A DNA stretch of 64,000 bases. Source: Gonapodya prolifera JEL478. Taxonomy: Eukaryota > Monoblepharomycota > Monoblepharidomycetes > Monoblepharidales > Gonapodyaceae. Of this stretch, positions 10,782 to 22,497 are shown in pieces; the stretch's first letter is position 1, and each line of letters opens with the position of its first letter. The position numbers were made by a program, and so were the translations under genes. The stretch is from NCBI GenBank assembly GCA_001574975.1, contig KQ965769.1, positions 186,001 to 250,000 of the forward strand. Direction: 5' to 3'. The notes beneath the pieces are model-generated. The model saw nothing but the letters and a program-made list of their open reading frames with translations, had not been told where the DNA came from and ran no database searches.

Positions 10782-12040
10782 CTATATTTGTTGTATCCCT
10801 CTTAAATACAGTTCCCTATTATAGTCCATCCACATCACTTGAGCAATTTCATCACAAAAACGTTTCATTTCGGCGTCCTCTGTGAAGTCACCCTCTCCCA
10901 TGCCATCACCTACTCGTAGTCTTTGATCTTCATGTCTTTCATGTTGTTCCTGTTCACGATCATACTTGGCCGCGATAATATCCTCACCCCGTCCAGCAAG
11001 GACAATTATGTTATGAAGGACCGCAAGTGCAAGCACGAGCTCACGCTGCATGGAAAGATTGTACTCAACGCGATGTTTCAGGACTGGGAATTGCTTCTTC
11101 CAGATCCCAAAAAGTCGTTCAATTACGTTGCGGAGAGATGAGTGCCGTAAGTTGAACAAATCACGTCGATTTTGGGGCCTATTACATTGGAGCAATAGAT
11201 AGTATTATCAAAATCAAAGCTTGGAAAGTACGTGTCTCACCTTCTTTGCCCTCTGGCCCATTCCTTCAGGTGGTATCGTACACCACGGTACGGCACCAAA
11301 ACATATTTGTCAAGTCCAAATCCAGCATCCCCCAAATAATACTTTCCAGCTGTAACATTAAATCCAGTCTGCAGGGCATCCTTGTATACAGTCCCATCAT
11401 GTGCAGAACCCTCCCATCCAGTCTGAACCCAGTGAAAGAGTGCATCAAACCCACACACTCCAAGCACTGTCCAGCTATAACCACCTTTCCAATCCCTAAA
11501 ATGATTCAAATTGGCCTCTGGCACATGTGCCAGGATATGGGTTCCATCAAGTGCCCCAATACAGTCCTTAAACCAAGGGAAAAATTTCCTACTCTCCGTA
11601 ATCCATTCTGGTACAGGGTCACCCAACGCCGGCACCTTTAAATAGACCAAACTAAGAGAGGACAGTTGTGAAAGCACACGATGGACGTAAAACAAAACTC
11701 TCTCAGCAGAGACTTGGAAGTTTCGCTGGAGTGTCCGATTTGAGGCATTGGATCCAACCCATTGGAGAAACATGAGGACCTGCTGCTCCACATTGATTGT
11801 CCGTCCATCTTCCAGCTTCTCTCCTTCCGAATTTGGCTGTCGCAAAATCAAGCAGAGCTGGGAAAACACCACCTTATCCATTCTCGCAGCGTGGTGAAAC
11901 ATGGCATTGTGTCCATCCATCAACCGCCTGGTATACTCCTTTCTGTTATATCAAAGGTTCTGGCGGCTCTGAAGAGCCGTTATTGTCCGTTTGCGCCACG
12001 CCGCTACCATTGCAACGACCAACGCCCCAATTCCCCACAT
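10782..12040 (-). CDS. Harbinger DDE transposase (DDE_Tnp_4 type, one premature stop)
   Basis: From an ATG at 12040 (MWGIGALVVAMVAAWRKR) the frame meets a TGA near 11948. It then runs on as YNRKEYTRRLMDGHNAMFHH to a GTGAGA donor near 11239, and after an intron resumes RPQNRRDLFNLRHSSLRNV to a TAG at 10782-10784. The catalytic triad is visible: D in CIGALDGTHI, D in YYLGDAGFGL, E in NVIERLFGIWKKQFPVL. The N-terminal helix-turn-helix segment FLQWVGSNASNRTLQRNFQVS is also present. Length is normal for the superfamily. The enzyme would cut and join DNA by the DDE mechanism. The single stop near the N-terminus is the only lesion that I see. Confidence 0.9.
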
Positions 12041-12208
12041 ATAGAGCAATCTGAAGTCAGGGGAGGTGTGATGGATTGGATCGGGATGAAATCAGCCATA
12101 ATGATCCAGAATTTGGTAGTCCATGTTTTTATTGGGTTTCAAAAACCACCAATACCACGACCGTTCAAGCCCACAACCAATACCTGGAGAAACTTTTGGA
12201 CCAATTGC

Positions 12209-12411
12209 GCATGTCACTCCACACTATAGAGAACACAGAGACTTATTGTCCATGGTGCATTTACAATGTTCTCATAAGCAATTGGGACACTCATTTCAAG
12301 GAATGTGATAGAGCATTTTGTGAAGATTGTTGTGTTTGGATCATGCTTTTCGTCCGGGACGGGTTCGACAACGCAATGGAGTTTCACAGGGCCTCGGTTC
12401 ACAAAGTCTAA
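12209..12411 (+). CDS. Short cysteine-rich ORF, hypothetical
   Basis: From an ATG at 12209 the frame gives about 67 residues with spaced Cys and His: YCPWCIYNVL, HFKECDRAFCEDCCVW and a final FHRASVHKV. The pattern hints at a small zinc-binding fold, but no family is recognised. The frame is open upstream into the Harbinger right end, so it may be an outlying exon or chance. Confidence 0.22.
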
Positions 12412-13250
12412 TGTTCAATGGATACCTTTAAACCCTTCCGATGCCAACAGTAGTTGAATAAGTGCCTTTGTGTGCATATACTGGCTCCCTACTGGGACGT
12501 CACAAATAAATGTTGTTTGTTTGTTTGCACTCAATAAGAGCGTATAAACAAGATGAATTACATTTTTTTCTCATACCACAAGAGGTATACTGCACCGATG
12601 AGGGGCTCAAGAAGCAGCAGCGACCAAGGGTTATCATCCGAATCTCTATCTCCGAGTACTGCCAATAGTTCGCCAATCATCCCACCGTCACCAAACACAG
12701 TATGACAAACTCCAGAATCGTTGTCAGAACTCCAAGACGAGATTCCACTATAACAATACAGTTGACGCCAGAGAGATCGACTCCTAGCATAAAGTCGATG
12801 TCAGAAAGAGTGACTCCTACTGTACCGGTTGCGCTTGTCCATCCAATGATTGGATTGAAATCTGCTGTAAGAAGCTTTAGCCACCCTGTGAACAATGAGC
12901 ATGGAAGGTACTATGCTCCAAGTATTATATCAACGATTTCAAGTATCAGCTCTATAATACTTGATGGTAGCTTTTACAGTAAGGATTTGCTGAGTATTCA
13001 GGAGAATTTTATTTGGATTCTATACACAATCATAATATGTGTTGTTGTGATAGGAAGTGTTATCACATGGTCACAAATCGCCATGTTGTGAGATGTACTT
13101 TATGTCACGCAACGGGCGTAGCTCTTTCAACTGGAAGAGCGAGAGCATTTGCAAGAAAGGTTGAAAAGTTACCTGAACAAGGTGCACCGAATAAAGGTAC
13201 ACTGAAGGCTGCCCCTGTCACTGCATTTTGTACCTATTTTTGCACCGACT
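12412..13250. other. No gene recognised; one weak ORF
   Basis: An ATG ORF at 12702-13091 (plus) is Ser/Ile-rich and ends in a hydrophobic segment (IWILYTIIICVVVIGSVI). The opposite strand is also open with hydrophobic character over 12677-12895. Neither has a recognisable domain. The composition is AT-rich. Confidence 0.3.
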
Positions 13251-14000
13251 GGTTCTGCCAGCGACCGACTTGGAGGTTTATAAAGTAAAGAACGAAAATG
13301 TGATTTCTTGGAACAAAGTATGTTGTCGCGTGACGTCATCCAGGGGGCTGACGTGGATTGGGACTGGGTAATAATTATGTGGACTTCTCCTGCGGTGGAG
13401 GAACAAAGGTACCTTTTCCCCGTGTTGGAATCAACCGCTCGCACGCCATTTGAGGGTGGAGCGGTGCCTTTGGACTTAGGACTCACCCTCTGCACAATGT
13501 CTGTCGATTGCAGTGCTCGTATCATGGCAACACCGCATGTATTGCTTATGGGGATAAACCCACCCAATGTGCGTGATCTTTCATCCATAGGCTCAAATAT
13601 CTGTGATAGTTTGTACCAATATATGTTACGCTCTGTTTGTCAATTCAAAATGCAAGTGCATTTGCAAAAATGATCGAAAATGTCTGAAAAGGTGCACCGA
13701 ACTGAAGTTTGTCCTGTTCAGGTCGCCCACCCCGGTTTACCCTGTGTGTGTTTTAAATTATTTGTTCTGGAGCCACTAAAGCTGGGAACGCTGGGAATGA
13801 TAGGAATAGGTGAGAACGCCGTGATCAAGGAATTTCAAACACGACACCACTTCAATGTCCTTCCAATTTACACAAGAACGTAGCAATGCTTTTGGTCGCA
13901 ACCAGCGTCCAATGTGATCCACAACCTTGCAGACTAACTGGTTCCACCTGCGACCGATTTGGAGGTTGTCAAACCAATGTATGATTCATTGGAACAAAGT
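13181..14000. repeat. Dispersed direct repeat pieces
   Basis: AGGTGCACCGAA occurs near 13181 and 13689. A longer pair, CTGGTTC...GCGACCGA(C/T)TTGGAGGT followed by TTGGAACAAAGTA, occurs near 13250-13320 and 13937-14003. The spacing differs between pairs, so these are remnants of a segmental duplication rather than a satellite. They bracket the partial cysteine-rich gene. Confidence 0.55.
13340..13576 (+). pseudogene. Diverged partial relative of the small secreted cysteine-rich gene at 15.4 kb
   Basis: The segment aligns with 15590-15868 in the same order. NYVDFSCGGGT lies directly before a GTACC donor, against NSYVDFPCGEGA before GTAGG. After a similar intron, CSYHGNTACIAYGDKPTQC is followed by a stop. 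No signal-peptide exon is found upstream, so the copy is partial. It sits within a zone of short direct repeats. Confidence 0.5.
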
Positions 14001-14003
14001 AGT

Positions 14004-15381
14004 ACATATCTTGATGAAAATGAATTCATCTGTCTATCGTACTTTTCCCCCCACCCTACAAATGTAAAATAGTTGTGAAGCCATCCGCGGGACTACAGAT
14101 AGGGAACCGGCCCAATGGAACGGTTCCACGTTGAAACTCCGTCTGAACATTACACGCACGTCTCTTCAAAGCAATATTCCTGACCACGACGCTCTTCAAC
14201 GGCTCGAAATTTAGAGGTGGCGCTGGAGATGAGGCACACCTTAGGGGCGTTCCCAATTATTCCCTGCCTGCACTCCCAAACGTTCCCACGTTCCCATCGT
14301 CGCAGCGTCTGGACGATTTTGTTCCCATGTTGTTCTCTCAGAAGAAAAGATGACCTGGAAAGATTATTTCGGGTGTTAAAGCACGAAATACCTTCGGGGG
14401 AGCAATAAAGTTCGGGGTGGAGCGACGGAAGGGCTCCAATTCTCGGCGGGGCATGGGCTCTCCTGACCGGCGGCAATGGTCCGTGAGCACCGCCACTCCT
14501 GGCGGATCAACAAAACATTATTGCGAAATATGCTGACACATCACGGGTCATGCGGCCCGCCTTACAATAAAAGCTCTGTGCAGGTCACAATTCCACTGTG
14601 GCTGTCAGTTATGTCGCTCTGGACTCGCTGCTTGGAGTCTTTATTCCCACCCTCCCAGCCTTGGTACGTGGGCTGGATTTGCCACCGTGTCTTGAAGCTC
14701 TATTGGTTAACGGTGTTTGAAGGTGTACGCCTCCGCTGCGTGCTACAGATCATGCATGACCAGTTCTCTCACACCACCAAGCGGCTGGCTCCTGATGACG
14801 CCACTGCCTCGGACCTGCAGGAGAGGCGCATCTGCCACAATGGTGTGTACCCCGTGCTCCCTTCCTTGGCAGTAGTTTCAGGCGGCTGATGGGACGAGGT
14901 GTTGTGGCAGCACTCTGCCGATCACTGTTTGCCTAAACTTCCTCGCAAACGGCACTTTGCCTCCTTCCATCAACAGCACTCGGACAATGGCGACATGGAA
15001 GCAGAAGACGGGCGGCGGTGACTCCATGGTCCAGGAGGCGCTACGCGCGGCGGATTAGAAGCTGGTTTTGGCCGAGACGGACTTCTCTCCCTGATGCAGG
15101 GAGCGAGACACTCATGATTGACTTGTGGACAGTGCTTTATTTCGTAGCTACTTTATTCCTCGGGATAGTGAGGTGACGCGATGTACTGCGATTCAATCGA
15201 AACAATGGTGGGAAAACCCGGACTCTCTGGGTGGCCCCCCCACTTCTGCTTATTCGTTGTGCATCCCAGAGCAAGCGAGCCAAAGGTATTCAAAGGTTTT
15301 CGTTGCTTTATAAGAGTCTGACAAAATCCCCGGTCGCCAAAGACCACATTTCAACGCTGCCGCATCCACACGACGCCATCA
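14004..15381. other. No gene recognised
   Basis: One ATG ORF of 137 codons (14476-14889, plus) has tryptophan-rich character but no known domain, and the other frames of the same stretch also show short open runs. I see no splice chain that I would defend, no RNA gene and no repeat. Confidence 0.3.
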
Positions 15382-15868
15382 ATGCGCCTTCTGTCCGTTC
15401 TGCTCCTGGTCTTTTTCGCCGCGGCTGCCGCTGCCGCTCCCACTCACTTGGTGGAGCGTGGTGCGAACGACGGCTGTCCTTGACCACACGGATGTACAGG
15501 GGTGAGTGAATGCCTGATCTCTCAGGGCGAATCATGAAAGCGTACACATGTACCGCACCTGTGCTGACCCGAACCGTTCGACCACCAGGACTGCATCCCA
15601 GGCCAAAACGAATGCCGGACTCCCAACAAGGGGAACTCGTACGTGGACTTCCCCTGTGGTGAAGGAGCGGTAGGTTTTGAATCCGCCCGCCATTCGGCTT
15701 TCGGCTTTTCGAGCGCGCGGGCGGACAGCGGCTCCCACCTTTGCACTTTGGAATGTACTCATCCTGTGCCTGTGCGCAATGTCTGTCACCAGTGCCCGCA
15801 ACTTTGCGATCGCTGGCTACGCCCCATGCCGCGCTTATGGGAATCGCGCTACCTACTGTAGTCCATGA
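15382..15868 (+). CDS. Small secreted cysteine-rich protein
   Basis: The first exon begins with a clear secretion signal, MRLLSVLLLVFFAAAAAAAP, followed by THLVERGAND. A later exon reads QDCIPGQNECRTPNKGNSYV and DFPCGEGA up to a GTAGG donor near 15670. The last exon reads ARNFAIAGYAPCRAYGNRAT, then YCSP and TGA at 15866-15868. The junction between the first and second coding exons is not resolved, so the exact length is unknown, near 100 residues. The product would be exported, with at least four Cys pairing in the mature part. Fungi secrete many such proteins for host or substrate contact; nothing here shows the specific role. A diverged partial relative lies 2 kb upstream, so the family has duplicated locally. 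Confidence 0.6.
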
Positions 15869-16430
15869 TTCTTTCATCTTATAAAAGGCTCTCATATCTT
15901 TGATGATTCGTACGCATATTTTTTATTACGCTCTCGCGTAAATCAGTATCAGATGTATCAGTAGATGGGGAATTATCGACAGAATATTTCAAATCGCAGG
16001 TCCATCAGTTTTTCAGGTGCAGGATGGGGTTGGGAGCGATTGACGGAGACGTACAGCCAGAGGTGAGTGGAGCGGAGTACAGTGCAGTCAGTGGAGCATG
16101 GGTCACTGTACTGTACTCCGGGAGCTGAGAGCGGCATCCTCGTTCCATGGTCCGCGTATCGTCAAAAAGTTTGGCGACGGACCTCGGCTCGGTTGGTGGT
16201 ACAAAATAACACGACCAGCAAAAAACCGCGCGCAGAGTCGCTCATCGATTCAAATCTCAAAATTGGTCAAAATTTATACAACGTCGAACAAACACGATGG
16301 TGGTACTACAAGATATCGATATCTATACCGGATCTCGAACGGTGCACTTGCCCTTCCGGTCTTTTCCCTCCACGGTACAATAACACCCAGCTGATGACGT
16401 CCACACACCCCAACCACCCGCCACCGGCCC
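15869..16430. other. Intergenic, no gene seen
   Basis: This lies between the 3' ends of the cysteine-rich gene and the SH3 membrane protein gene. There is a pyrimidine-rich run near 16400-16500 and short self-complementary pieces near 16080-16130. Nothing codes convincingly. Confidence 0.4.
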
Positions 16431-18053
16431 TCACCGCCCCTTCATCCCACTCCACACCTCCACAATCCACGCATCCCCCCGACTCTCCACTCTCCTCCCA
16501 TAAATGACCCTCCCCTGCTCCCCACTCCTATCCACCCCCTCCACGCCCCTCTCCCCAAGCACTTTATGCACAAAGCTCGCAGATGGGAAGAACCCGACCG
16601 CCCCGGTCTCACGCACACGGCCGAGGACCCAGTCGTCGGGGTACTCGAGAAAGATCAGGACGTGTTCGCCGACGGCGAGAGAGGTTTCGTCGGGGAGGGT
16701 TGGGTAGAAGGGGTGGAGGACTGTGCCTTGGCTGTGTAGGTGAGGAGAAAGGAGTGGGTGTCAGACACGAGCATATGTAGGGCAAAACAGAGAAGGGGAA
16801 AGGGAGGAAACTCACGCAATAGGCACCGGCGGGCCCTTCCTCACTTCCTTCTCTCGGCTTGACCGCGTCAACGTCCCCGGAGTACTGGGCGTAGCGCTTC
16901 GGTTGGACGCTCTTCCCAACGTCGCCGTCGCCTGCTCGGTACCCAACTCGAGCCCACCAGCAGCCTTGCGCCTTTCCGCCATCTCCCTTGCCCCACCACC
17001 ACCGCTACGCGACGTCGTATCCCGCGCCATCATCAACGGCGCCAAACTGGTCGTCCTGGGCGCGATGTCGACCGAGTGACCCGTGGAAGGCGAGTTGAGG
17101 AGTGTCCCCGACACGGCGGATACGGCGTCCCACAGCGACGATCGCGACACGGGCGACGGCGGCGCCGGTTGTGGGGGGACTCGACGGCCACCGCCTTTTT
17201 CGATGTCGTCGATGGGCGTCCACACGTCGCGCGTGACTTTGTGGACGGGGATGGCGGATACTTTACGGCGGCGGCGGATGTGCAGAGCGGCNCCGATGGC
17301 AGCGACGACGAGGAAGAGGATCCCGGCGACGATTCCGGCGATTGGGCCCGCCGAGAGTGAAGAGACGGGGGAGATGGAGAGTTGTTGTGAGGGGACGAGG
17401 GTGGGTGGTTGTGAGGGGATGGCGAGGGCTTGGTCGCCGATGCGTTGGCCGGTGGCAGTGGCAGTTGCAGTGGGAGCGGGCGGGGAGTATCCGCCAGCTG
17501 GGCCGAGTGGGATTGTGGTGGCGATGGGAGCGGGGGAAGGTGCAACGGAAGGAGCAGGAGCAGGAGCAGGTGCCGGGGGTGCATCCATGACAGGTTGCGA
17601 CGACGCGCCGGGAAGAGACGTTTGGGGCGGTGGAGCGGGTACGGGTTGTTGTTGCACGCCTGTGCCTTTTGACGATGCGGGGGATGCAGCAGGTGCGGGT
17701 GCGGGTGCGGGTTGTGGGGGAGGTGGAGGGGGCGGTGTGGAAGGTGGCGGGGGACCACGCGCAGGCGGCGGGGGTGGTGGAGGCGGAGGAGGCGGAGAAG
17801 GCGGAGGAGGAGGCGGAGGCGGAGGTGGGGGTGGTGCCGGAGTGGGCGAAGACGCGGCGGAGTCCGTCGCGGATGCGGTCGCCTGCACATCTGCCGCGGT
17901 CTGCGTGGCACTCCCCGCGTCCGACGTCGCCGCCGCCGCCGGAGAAGACGCAGGCGCGCGGATCGTCAGGGGATCCGGCAGTTGAATGTCCAGTCCCAGA
18001 ATTCCTCCGTCGNCTCTCCTCTCCGCGCGCCCCCGTTGGTGTCCACCGCCCAT
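16431..18053 (-). CDS. Single-pass membrane protein with proline-rich ectodomain and C-terminal SH3 domain
   Basis: Exon 1 (to 16816) and exon 2 (16431-16731) join in phase. The order is: a Ser/Ala/Thr region; long runs of proline with Ala, Gln and Gly; one transmembrane helix (AGPIAGIVAGILFLVVAAI, with one undetermined base); a basic stop-transfer HIRRRRK; a cytoplasmic linker rich in Ser/Arg; and an SH3 domain. The SH3 core is HPFYPTLPDETSLAVGEHVL, then FLEYPDDWVLGRVRETGAVG and FFPSASF, matching the ALYxY, DELS, W and GxFPxxY positions. The plan resembles fungal cell-surface sensors and Fus1-like proteins that couple the outer face to SH3 partners inside. The start is uncertain: the frame is open upstream of the ATG at 18053 to at least 18389, and no signal peptide is seen. 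Ambiguous bases lie at 17292 and 18013. Confidence 0.7.
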
Positions 18054-18369
18054 CGTGCCGTCGCGTCTCTCTCTCCGCCTCACGCGTGTGTGCGATCCGC
18101 GCGCAGTCCACTTGCCGCGTCGCGTGTCGCGTGTGCGCGTGTGCGTGGTGTCGTCGGTCGCGGTGTGAGGTGAGATTGGTCGATTGCCGCACGATCGATC
18201 TGGCGTGGCCTCACGTGCGGCGCTAAAGGTATCCACACCTCCTCTATTTCGAACTTCTCCGCCGTAAAAGAGAAGAACTTCGGAAGTAGAATGGACTGAA
18301 AAATGTTTGTCAGGGACTGCGCGGATTAAGGTTGAAGAGTCGGTGCGTGCGGGGTTCGGCGGGTTCGGC

Positions 18370-21300
18370 TTTGCAAAAGGTCCCTCCACCCGATATTTTC
18401 TGCCTTCTTTCCCTGATTCGCGAGTCGCCCGGCCGACACACGAGCAACGCTTGCGATGTATTTTAGACGACTTTGAGGTCTCTCCTGCTCAATAATTGAG
18501 TGGGGCCGTAGTTGTCAGCTTTCGACCGCGCCCCCTTGAACGGCCCGTGTGTCAACTATATTGGCACCCACAGCGCACATCACCTAGAATCAGAGTTATT
18601 GGAACATTACTTGAAAGCCACACAGTGACTTCATACCTAGTTACTTTTATGAGCCTACCATGGAGAGACATGACTTGGTATGTCTTCCTGATAGAGTTCA
18701 AGTGTTGTCCCTTGTTTGCACATTGTGTGTGTTTCTGTCCAAAGTCATACTGGACACACTTTTAACTCTAACTAGGCCAAGAAGGACCTCACTACTGTCT
18801 ACTCTTTTGGGAACTCCTAAGAACCTGTGAGACCACCATTGTCATTTTCCATTCATCAATTGTCAGTGGCCCAGCTGACACATCACCAATGCTTGTGATG
18901 CATTTTGGACACCTTTAAGCCCTCCCACCCAGCCATTGAGTGGAACCAAGGTTTTCAATTTTGAAATCATCAGCTGGCCAAAAATGTTAGCTGTTTTTGC
19001 ATCCATGGTACAGTTCAAAAGAAACCAAGCCAAATTTGTGAAAAGGATGTTGTTGGTGGTATCACTTTATTTTGCAAGCAGATGATTGCATTTTTTCCTC
19101 TATGTGGTTAGAACTGCAATCTTCATGAATTGTGTTGAAAAACCTTTCAGTATCACTTCTCACAAGCATGGAGAGCATAATGGAGGTATCCTCACACTGT
19201 GAATATGTTTCCATTCATTTTCAATCATGTACTCACTGGTATTCTTTGTGAGTTGTGTTGCCAAACCATGATATCACCCATGGCCACAGTTGTTTGAACT
19301 TTATTGGAAAGCCACACAGTGCCTTCACACCCAGTAACTTTTATGAATTTACCATGGAAGACCAATGATTTGTTTCCTTTCCTGCTAAAGTTCAAGGCTT
19401 GTTACTAACTTGGCAAGAGTCAGAAGTGGGTCCAGAACAACCTTCACTGCAAAATAACTACACAAAATAATTGAGGCATATCATCTCTGTTTACTCTTTA
19501 GCCAATCACCAAAAAGCTTGTCCCTGTTGTCATGCATTGCCTTTCTTCTTTGTTTTTTATCTTTTAAGCATGTCTCATTAACTGATGCTGAGGAGGACTG
19601 TTTGAAAAAAAAAATCAAGTCAAACCTGAAATGCAGCAGTGCTTAATCACTTCTCAACCTGTTTTCCTTGGTCACCACAGGTTTTGTGTGTTTTCAGCTG
19701 AAGTTATACTGCACCCAACTCTTACAAAACCAGGTAATCTCATTAGCTCTGCCCACTCTTTTGTCAATTATCAAGAAGCTATGGGACCTCTGGTGTCACC
19801 CACCATCCTTGTTTTTGTTTGTCTGGCTGACATGTGAGCAACTCTTGTGATACATTTTGGAAAACATCAAGCCCTTGCTCACAGTAACTCTGTGTGATCA
19901 AAGTTGTCATTCTCAGGTTTGGTATCAGCACTGTTGGCACCCACATTCCCACATTACATTTCAAAGGGAATCAAGCCAAGTTTGTGAAGTGAATGGTGGT
20001 TGTGCTATCTTTTTCTTTTGCAAGCAGATAGTTGCAGGAGTTACCTTCACAGGGTTAGAACTGGATCTGCTTGAGTCATGGCAAGAAAGCCTTCATCATC
20101 ATTTCTCACAATCATGGAGATCATTGCAGAGCTGTTGTGGCATTGGAAAAGTGTTTACATCAATTGTCAACCATGTAACTTTCATTCATTCCTGTTGAGT
20201 TATTCATCACAAGAATCAGTCTATTGCAGGGTTAATTGAATGTCACTCAGCAAAGTCAAACCCAAAGACTTTTTGAATCTGCAGTGAAAGGACATGACTT
20301 GGTTTCTCCTTGTGCTAAAGTTCAAGGCAGATATATTGATGCTTGTAGATAAGATTATTGTATGTTTCCAGTCAATGCAATACTGCACCAACTCTTACCA
20401 AGCTAAGAAACCACATCTACCTGTTGTCTTGGGAGGTACACAAAAAACCTGTCTGAGATACACCAAAAACCATTTTGGACAATTTAGAGTTCTTCCCACA
20501 GAAATTGTATGAGGATAAAGTTGACATTGTAGGAATTTGCTGGAAGCTTTGTAGGGACCCAGACTTTGACAGTACAGTTCAAAGGTAATGAAGCAAGACA
20601 TATGCAGTGAGTTGTGTTTGCACTATTTACTTATTTTGCAAGCAGATGTTGGTAGCAGCTTCCTCCTTGGAGGTTTGACCATGGGTCACAGCAGTTCACA
20701 TTTGTCACATTCATACATAGTGCAAAATAGATATTCTAAGTTTGTAAATCAGTTTATATTCCTTGAGAACCATGTGCTCAGATCTGTTCCTCATGAGTTG
20801 TGCATCACAACCATGACATGATCACCCAAAATCAGACTGCCATGAGCTTTATTTGGAAGCCATACATGGACTTCAAGGCAATTACTTTTCTGAATCTGCC
20901 ATGGAAGGGCATGACTTGGTTTCTCTTCCTCCTAAAGATCAATGACAAGGGAATGTAATTTGCTCATTTTGTGCTTCCAGCCAAAGTCATACTGCACCCA
21001 AATCTTACCAAGCAGAATTACATCTACCTCTTCTCTTGACAATGCACCAAGATCATTCATTCATCCCATGCATAGCCATAGTTGCCAACAATGAGGAAAA
21101 GGCATCTCTACTCTTTCTGAAAACACTTGATACTTCCTTCCTCCCCAAAATACAACAAGTCAGCCAACAAGACTCCTCTCTGTTTAGAGTCCACATTCAA
21201 TGCACTCTCACAGCATGAGCCCCAAATTCCAGATGACATGCACATCCTTAGATATTTTCCTTACAATTACTTTGTTATTACATCACCAACTGATATTACT

Positions 21301-22330
21301 TGTGCTTTTGAACTTCCAAGCCCATACACAATGTGACCAGACCAACTTACATTTTGGAATCTGCTGTGGAATGAACTGAGTGTTTGCTTCCTGGCAATGC
21401 TTTTCCCAATACCACTTTGTGGCAGAAGTTATTGTATGCATTGTCATGAGCCCATTCAACCAAGTTAATACCAACCAAACTAAGTCCTCACTTGCCTAAT
21501 TTTTGTGTACCATATTGGAACCCACAAGGTGCCACCCCCCAATATTTTTCTCCCTTCTTACCCTGATTTGTCAGAGGCCCCACTGACAGCAAACAATATT
21601 TACTCCCTTATATCCTTGATTTGTCCCAGACCTTGCCAACACACAAACAACAACACTTACAATTTTGAATGACATTGATCTCCTCTCCCAGTAGTTAGGC
21701 AAGGCCATAGTTGACATTACTGTGTTGGTCCTTGCTGGGAGTTTCTTTTGCAACCACTACTTGCTCAGTGGGAATCAAGTCAACTTTATGAAGTAAATAG
21801 TATTTGCAGTATCTCTTTATTTTGCAAGCAGGTGGTTACAGGAGTTTCCTCCTGGCATTGAGGGGTTTTGCTAAGTTTGCTTGAATCAGGTCCATAATCA
21901 ATCATGCTAATGCAAAGTACACAAGTCACAAGAGGGGAACATGTATCCATTAATGAAGCTTGTCTCTCAGACCAAATCTCTTTACTTACACTTCAGAATG
22001 ATTGCTCTAACAAACCCTCAAAGATGCCAGATGGAGCAGCAATGCAATAATGACTATGTATAAACTCTCTTATTTCAATATGGTGTACCAATAGTTCATG
22101 TCACAAGTACTCATGAATATTGCATTTACTGTTCCAGCTTTGGGACATCACCTCTGATCTGCGTAGTCTTTTGGTAATGACTAAGAAGCTGGTCACGGAC
22201 CACTGTTGTCATTAACCATTCATTTTTGCTTTCTGAGAACATTGCAACTGCTTTAGTGACAGCAATCATTTCAAAACCACACTTGAAATGAAATTTTGAC
22301 CATTTTATTTACCACCCTCCTAACGCCTCA
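18370..22330. repeat. Degenerate tandem array, CpG-free except its leftmost copy
   Basis: At least four or five diverged copies of a unit of roughly 0.6-1.2 kb follow one another. Anchors are TTTTGCAAGCAG near 19072, 20030, 20635 and 21824; GCCACACAGTG-CTTCA near 18619 and 19311 with a weaker form near 20852; and a block with GATGTATTTTAGACGACTTT at 18453, matched by TTGTGATGCATTTTGGACAC at 18892, TTGTGATACATTTTGGAAAA at 19844 and weaker copies near 20470 and 21660. From about 18600 to 22150 I found no CG dinucleotide by eye, while the leftmost copy (about 18380-18560) keeps many. At those sites the other copies show TG or CA. No coding frame is convincing. This looks like old duplicated DNA decayed by methylation-driven C-to-T change at CpG. 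Confidence 0.8.
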
Positions 22331-22497
22331 GCAGGTACTATACCTGAGTTTCAGATAAATACATCTGACATCTTGTGTCTTGAGGGTACTCTCGCCCTTT
22401 TGATACGATAGTTTTGGATGGGATTGTATGTCAGCAGAAGGAAGGGAATGTGTTGTGGTTTTGCTTATCCCTTCACTATCCGCCCATCTGCACCACG

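Larger units (their letters stand above)
9000..12190. mobile_element. PIF/Harbinger-superfamily DNA transposon
   Basis: Two convergent ORFs typical of PIF/Harbinger elements lie here: a SANT/Myb-like DNA-binding ORF on the plus strand and a DDE transposase on the minus strand. The flanks carry related, inverted GC-skewed motifs. The left side, 9000-9170, has repeated CCGTTCGGTA and CGTGGTATTGGTG. The right side, 12130-12190, has on the other strand GAACGGTCGTGGTATTGGTG. I could not fix the exact terminal bases or a 3-bp target duplication, so the boundaries are approximate. Each ORF has one in-frame stop, so the copy is probably not autonomous but is not old: most of both proteins is still open. 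Confidence 0.85.

Noticed and set aside
17083-18226. Long plus-strand ORFs rich in Gly and Arg
   Set aside because: They are mirror frames of the proline-coding exon of the SH3 membrane protein.
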